A program made the translations under genes and the position numbers. This document shows, one piece after another, positions 59,354-64,000 of a stretch of 64,000 nucleotides of DNA. Origin of the DNA: Erythroxylum novogranatense (taxonomy: Eukaryota; Streptophyta; Magnoliopsida; Malpighiales; Erythroxylaceae); contig CM057234.1 of the NCBI GenBank assembly GCA_029891385.1, forward strand, positions 27,328,350-27,392,349, written 5' to 3'. Under the pieces are notes generated by a model. It saw only the letters and a list, made by a program, of their open reading frames with translations. It was not told where the DNA came from and ran no database searches. Positions within the stretch are counted from its first letter, which is position 1; each line of letters begins with the position of its first letter.

Positions 59354-60319
59354 TTACTTTTTACTAGCCCAAGATATCAAAGATGAACCTAAAAAATGAC
59401 ATAATCCACTAGTAATTTTTCTATCAATTCTACAGCCACCATGATCAGCATCACTATAAGCATACAAATCAAAGGATTCACAACTGGGATACCATAAACC
59501 ACGATTAACAGTTCTACTCAAATATCTAAATATTCTTTTGCAAGCACTCAAATGAGAAATCTTGGGACAAGATTGAAATCTAGCACAAAGACATGTGGCA
59601 AACATAATATCAGGTCTAGAAGCAGTTAAATACAAAAGAGAGCCGATCATACCTCTATAGAGTTTTTGATCAACATCTTCTTCATGTTCATGTTTTTCCA
59701 AGACCACATTTGTTGCCATTGGTGTTGCTGCCACTTTGCATCCTTCCATTTTAAACTTCTTAAGAAGTTCCTTGGTATACTTTGATTGGTGGATGAAAAT
59801 GCCATTTTTGTGTTGCTTGATTTGCAATCCAAGAAAGAACTTGAGTTCCCCCATCATGCTCATTTCAAATTCGCCTTGCATTAAATCACTAAATTCTTTG
59901 CACAAAAATTCATTAGTAGCACCAAACACAATATCATCAACATAAATTTGACAAATAAGCATATCTTTGTCAACATGTTTAATGAATAAAGTATTATCGA
60001 TCTTACCACGAACATACCCATGTTGAGTTAGAAAAGTACTTAACCTTTCATACCATGCTCTAGGTGCTTGCTTCAATCCATAGAGTGCCTTCTTGAGTTT
60101 GTAGACATAATCTGGATGCTCATGATCTTCAAATCCCGGTGGTTGTTTGACATAGACTTCCTCTTGAATGTATCCATTGAGAAATGTGCTCTTGACGTCC
60201 ATTTGATTTAATTTGATCCTTTTATGAGATGCAAAAGCACATAGCAATGTAATTGCCTCTAATCTAGCCACAGGAGCATATGTCTCATTGTAATCAAGGC
60301 CTTCTTCTTGATAAAATCC
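59354..60319 (-). pseudogene. Reverse transcriptase (main part) and start of RNase H of the Sirevirus-like pol
   Basis: This 305-codon frame contains NQMDVKSTFLNGYIQEEVYV, KKALYGLKQAPRAWYERL, the catalytic IYVDDIVFGAT, FFLGLQIKQHKNGIFIHQSK, GSLLYLTASRPDIMFATC and the RNase H Asp in DADHGGCRIDRKITSG. It is preceded by a TAA at 60320-60322, where the family reads RLVAQGF, and followed by a TAA at 59354 (family: SKKQ). RT copies the element's RNA into DNA. The catalytic YVDD is intact. Confidence 0.9.
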
Positions 60320-61786
60320 TTAAGCCACTAACCTTGATTTATTTTTAATCGCCTCACCATTTTCATCATATTTTATCCAATTTATCCACTTGACTCCAAT
60401 AATGGTCTTATCCTTTGGTGGAGCTACCAAATCCCATACATCATTCCGCTTGAATTGATTAAGCTCTTCCTGCATAGCTAATAGCCAGTTTTCATCTTTA
60501 AGAACTTCTTCTATATTCTTGGGTTCTACTAATGAGATGAAGGCTGAATTGCTCATATTCTCATAGATATTTCTCCTAGTTCTTACACCATCATTTAAAT
60601 CACCAATGACTTGCTCCACAAGATGATTCTTTGCTTTTGCCCACGTTTTAATATTGGGTACATGGTTTTCTTCGTCTAGCTTCAATTCCTCAATCTTGGA
60701 TTCAATTTCTTCATCTTTATTACCTAAACTTCCTGCATCATCATCAAAACAAACCTTTTTAGGGGGTGAAATCACATCATCAAATTTAACATGTATACTT
60801 TCTTCAACACATTTAGTTCTATTATTATAAACTCTAAAAGCCTTACTAGTTTGAGAATAGCCAATAAACACACCAACATCAGATTTTGAATCAAATTTTC
60901 CTAAATTGTTCTTTCCATTATTATGAATAAAGACTTTGCAACCAAAAGGATGAAAATAAGAAATATTGGGTTTCTTACCTTTCCAAAGCTCGTATGGTGT
61001 CTTATTTTTGTCTCTTCGTAAATGCACCCTATTAATGACATAGCACGCTGTATTGACTGCTTCCGCCCAAAATGTTTTAGGAAGATTGCACTCATTTAAC
61101 ATAGCTCTGCTCATTTCTTCAAGAGAACGATTCTTCCTTTCTACTACACCATTTTGTTGCGGAGTCCTTGGTGTTGAGAAGTTGTGCTCCATTCCGTATT
61201 TATAGCAAAGACTTTCGAATGGTTCACATTCAAATTCACCTCCATGATCGGTTCTAATTGCAACAATTGACAAATTTTTCTCATTTTGAACCAATCTACA
61301 CCACTTAGTAAATTCGTTAAAAGTATCACTTTTATTAGTAATAAATCTCACCCAAGTAAATCTAGAAAAGTCATCCACAATCACAAGGACATATAATTTA
61401 CCACTAAGACTAGCATGTCTAGATGACCCAATTAAATCCATATGAACAAGCTCAAGAATTCTAGATGTGCAAATTTCTTTCTTTGGTTTGAAAGATTCTC
61501 TAACATGTTTGCCTTTTAAACACGATTCACACAAGTGATCTTTAACAAATTTTATTTTAGGCAAACCTCTCACAATGTCATTTTTTGAAAGCTTAGAAAT
61601 TAAAGGCAAAGGAGCATGTCCTAATTTTCTATGCCATAAAAATGCATTTTCTTCTAATGTCACTAAACACTTTTCATTAAAAGAACTATCATCATGCAAA
61701 TCTACTATGTATGTATTTCCATGTCTCAAACCAATGAAAACAACATGACCATCCTTTTTAACCGTGCAATGTGATGATTCAAAAAC
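60320..61786 (-). pseudogene. Integrase and N-terminal RT of the Sirevirus-like pol
   Basis: The 469-codon frame holds the integrase zinc-binding region (LWHRKLGHAPLPLISKL, then CESCLKGKH) and the DDE core (VHMDLIGSS, IRTDHGGEFECEPFE, TPQQNGVVERKNRSLEE, with D-D-E in place). It continues with the GKKPNISYFHPFGCKVFIH and GYSQTSKAFRVYN blocks and the start of RT (LAMQEELNQFKRNDVWDLV). It ends at TAA 60320-60322. A one-base frameshift near 61790 separates it from the protease. Integrase would insert the cDNA; the core residues are intact. Confidence 0.9.
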
Positions 61787-62032
61787 TACATTATATCACA
61801 TAGTTGAGAAACACTTAACAAATTATGTTTCAACCCATCAACAAGCAAAACATTGTCAATGGTTGGCAAAGGTTCCTTACCCACTTTACCAATACCAATG
61901 ACCTTACCTTTGTTGTTGTCTCCAAAAATGACATAACCTTGATTCTTTGGTTTAATTTCGGCAAAAAGGTTCTTGTCTCCACTCATGTGTCTTGAACATC
62001 TGCTATCGATATACCAAGTGCTTGACTGCCTT
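61786..62032 (-). pseudogene. Aspartic protease region of the Sirevirus-like pol
   Basis: Near 62016-61985 the minus strand reads TWYIDSRCSRHMSGDKNL, the copia protease site where the family has D-S-G; here Gly is replaced by Arg (AGA, at 61999-62001). It continues [19 protein letters not shown] and [13 protein letters not shown], then loses frame near 61790. A frameshift also separates it from gag at about 62033. With the active-site glycine lost, this copy should not process its own polyprotein. Confidence 0.85.
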
Positions 62033-63196
62033 TCATCCCTTGCTTGTACCTACAATATCAACGTTCTTTCTTCTTATAGGTACCCAAGCCATTTTGGGTC
62101 CATTTTGGTTAGCCATATAAACCACATTAGGTGGTATTGTGCCTTTAATTACCCAAATTTTCTTAACCTTAACACATCTTCTAGTACTCTTGCAAGCAAT
62201 TTCTATATGACCATCTTTCAAACATCTAGCATATTGAGCGATTTTTCCATCCTTAGTAAATTTGGAAATTAACGAACAATCTCTATCAAAAGGATCATAT
62301 CCTAATCCATGTTTAGAAATTGAATATCTTTGCAATGATAACAATTTTTCAAACTTTTCGTTTCCATTCACAAATTTTCCAACCACATACGAAAATTCTT
62401 TTCTAAGTCTATCAAGCTCACAAATAAGTTTCTCCTTTTCAACAAGGCATGCAGAATGATCTTCCTTTGGACTATCTAAATCATCAATAGCTTCATGTAA
62501 GGTACTATTTTCAGCAACTAATTCTCGTATTTTCTTTCTTAATTTTTTGTTAATCTCAATTGCTTCTTTAAAATCAGCTTGTAAAGCATCAAAAGAATCT
62601 CTTAGATCTTGGTCATTGAAAGTTACCTTATTTTCATCATCACTTGATGAGTTATTTGCCATAAGTGCCAAGTTGTTTTCATCATCGCTTTGGTATGCTT
62701 CCTCATCATCACTCCAAGTTGCCAACAGGCTAGTTTTCTTTTTTCCTTTGTCGTATTTGTCATTTTTCTGGAAGTTTGTTATGGAGGATGAACTTTTGCA
62801 TTCTTTTGTGAGATGTCCCCTTTTTCCACATCTCCAACATTCTTCATTGCTTTTCTTTTCGTCATAGCCCTTGGATTTTCTTTCAAATGCAAATTTTTTC
62901 TTTTCTCCATTTCTTCCACCATTTAATTCCTTCCTACGATTTTTGAGAAGTCCTTTGAATTTTCTCAAATTTCTAGCGTACATTGCTATCTCTTCGTCTT
63001 CCTCCTCTTCATCTATTTCTTCATCACTTTCATCAAAAGAAGAAGTATTAGCTTTTAAAGCAATAGATTTTTGTGGCTTACCTCTACCTCCTCTGGATTT
63101 GAGAATGATCTCATAGTTGATAAGTGATCCCACCAAGGCGTTGAATTCCAGATGATTAAGATCTTCGGACTCCATAATGGCGGTGACTTGTGAGTC
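62033..63196 (-). pseudogene. gag, C-terminal part with zinc knuckle, of the Sirevirus-like element
   Basis: A 380-codon frame. LEFNALVGSLINYEI ends the gag core. Acidic and basic blocks follow, then the zinc knuckle CWRCGKRGHLTKEC (CX2CX4HX4C). A long coiled-coil-like part (FKEAIEINKKLRKKIRELVA) and a region with YCG/CAR-type cysteines (YARCLKDGHIEIACK) follow, leading into protease. The long coiled-coil C-terminus is usual for Sirevirus gag. A TGA at 63197 cuts it from the N-terminal part in the same frame. Confidence 0.87.
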
Positions 63197-63735
63197 TCAT
63201 TCCTTTGGTAGTGAGTGAAGAATTTTCTTTACCTTCTCGCTGTCCGTCATATGCTTTCCAAGGTTGCCTAATCCATTTATGATTTCTGCAAAACGATCAA
63301 GCATAGTGGAAATAGACTCACCTTCCTTCATGACAAACATTTCATAGTCATGAAGCAGTATGTTGATCTTTATCTCCCGGACTTGGTTGCTTCCTTCATG
63401 GGTGATGCAAAGTCTCTCCCACATTTCTTTGGCGCTGGTACACGAGTTAACTCGGTTTCTTTCCTCAATCGTGAGAGCGCAATAAATTAGCTTCATTGCT
63501 TTCGTGTTGATGTAAGCTTGCCTCCAGTCATTGTCATCGTATTCCAGTTCCGTTTTTAACTCACCATTTTCTTTTAACGTGGTTGTGGACCGAAGATAAT
63601 TATCTTCCAATATTCTACCCCCTCGCTTACAATGTGATACTTCATAGGATTTTTCCAAGAAGAATAATTAGTACCATTAAATAAAGGAGGGCGATTGTTT
63701 GTGTTACCTTCTTCCGCTAGGTTATTGTGTGCCAT
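63197..63735 (-). pseudogene. gag, N-terminal part, of the Sirevirus-like element
   Basis: Starts at the ATG at 63735 (MAHNNLAEEGNTNNRPPLFN, then GTNYSSWKNPMKYH). A frameshift near 63580 moves reading into the frame ending at 63197: DWRQAYINTKAMKLIYCALT, EERNRVNSCTSAKEMWERL, THEGSNQVREIKINILLHDY and KVKKILHSLPKE. These are the conserved copia gag blocks. The TGA at 63197-63199 falls where the family usually has Trp. Confidence 0.87.
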
Positions 63736-63749
63736 CCCTGGATACTTCT

Positions 63750-63761
63750 GCTCTGATACCA
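63750..63761 (-). other. Primer binding site of the Sirevirus-like element (initiator tRNA-Met)
   Basis: The minus strand reads TGGTATCAGAGC two bases inside the 5' LTR boundary at 63764, a perfect match to the initiator tRNA-Met 3' end. Confidence 0.93.
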
Positions 63762-63763
63762 AT

Positions 63764-64000
63764 TGTAAGTGATCTAGAAGGGGGGTTGAATAGATCCTTA
63801 ATCTTTTTTTAATTTTCTACAACAAAATCAGAAGTCAATTCACACAAAAACAATTTAAACAAATTTAAATAAAATGAGTAAGGAAGAAGATTAAACACTG
63901 TTTTTATAGAGGTTCGGTGCTAAGACCTACGTCCTCTACCTAAGCTCCCACTTAGGATTTTGTCAATCACTTTATTGCACACTTTGTAGTTGAGTGTGAA
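63764..64000 (-). repeat. 5' LTR of the Sirevirus-like element (partial, continues beyond the window)
   Basis: Starts TGTAAGTGATCTAGAAGG and matches 55694-55930 almost base for base. The remaining 0.8 kb should lie outside the window. Confidence 0.92.

Larger units (their letters stand above)
55694..64000 (-). mobile_element. Sirevirus-like Ty1/copia retrotransposon with a third ORF (5' LTR runs off the window)
   Basis: The 3' LTR is 55694-56751 and the 5' LTR starts at 63764 on the plus strand and leaves the window. Between them, on the minus strand, lie a PBS, gag with a zinc knuckle, protease, integrase, RT, RNase H, an extra ORF and multiple polypurine tracts. Long gag, a post-pol ORF, repeated PPTs and palindromic LTR repeats are the described marks of Sireviruses. 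The visible 237 bp of the two LTRs differ at about five bases plus a G-run and a T-run change, so insertion was fairly recent. Coding is interrupted by four stops and about four frameshifts. The TSD cannot be tested (left flank aagaa; right flank is outside). Confidence 0.88.

Noticed and set aside
62547..63116. Plus-strand open frames of 81-106 codons rich in Ser/Phe
   Set aside because: Antisense to the acidic and basic gag coding region of the Sirevirus-like element.

Overview
The window is plant nuclear DNA, most likely from a eudicot. The signs are GT-AG introns of plant size, two intact plant housekeeping-type genes, and a surrounding mass of nested LTR retrotransposons (Ty3/gypsy with 2-4 kb LTRs, and Ty1/copia). 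I cannot name the species from sequence alone.

Layout. 1-935 and 16243 to about 16390 are the two halves of an older LTR-like host sequence. It was split by a Ty3/gypsy element on the minus strand (936-16237, TSD gatac). That element has 3.3 kb LTRs and a heavily frameshifted gag-pol, and its left LTR is itself interrupted by a 4.1 kb solo LTR (1390-5501, TSD catca). From about 16390 to 23760 lies a decayed plus-strand copia element (copia I), whose gag is split by a 2.2 kb solo LTR (17005-19245, TSD aaact). 23760-28619 is AT-rich intergenic DNA with microsatellites and a possible MITE. The gene island is 28620-39354: a 10-exon eIF3m gene on the plus strand and, convergent to it, a 17-exon half-size ABC transporter of the ABCB/TAP-like group on the minus strand. 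About 42.24-51.57 kb is a truncated LTR into which an 8.05 kb gag-only gypsy element was inserted (43494-51540, TSD ggtca). 51566-54560 is a decayed minus-strand copia (copia II). From 55694 to beyond the right edge lies a young Sirevirus-like copia on the minus strand, with gag, pol, an extra third ORF, multiple PPTs and a family of AAGTCGACTT palindromes.

How it works together. Only the two cellular genes appear functional. eIF3m is a PCI-domain subunit of translation initiation factor 3; the ABC transporter is a complete half-transporter with all nucleotide-binding motifs. Every transposon coding region seen carries stops or frameshifts. The most interesting signals are: (1) a repeated CAGT/CGAT exchange and other changes at CAG/CTG sites between LTR copies, which looks more like methylation-linked base-calling error than mutation; (2) an intron-like GTGAGT...TTTTCAG module conserved in several otherwise divergent gypsy LTRs; (3) a gag-only element; and (4) the palindrome and multi-PPT architecture of the Sirevirus-like element.
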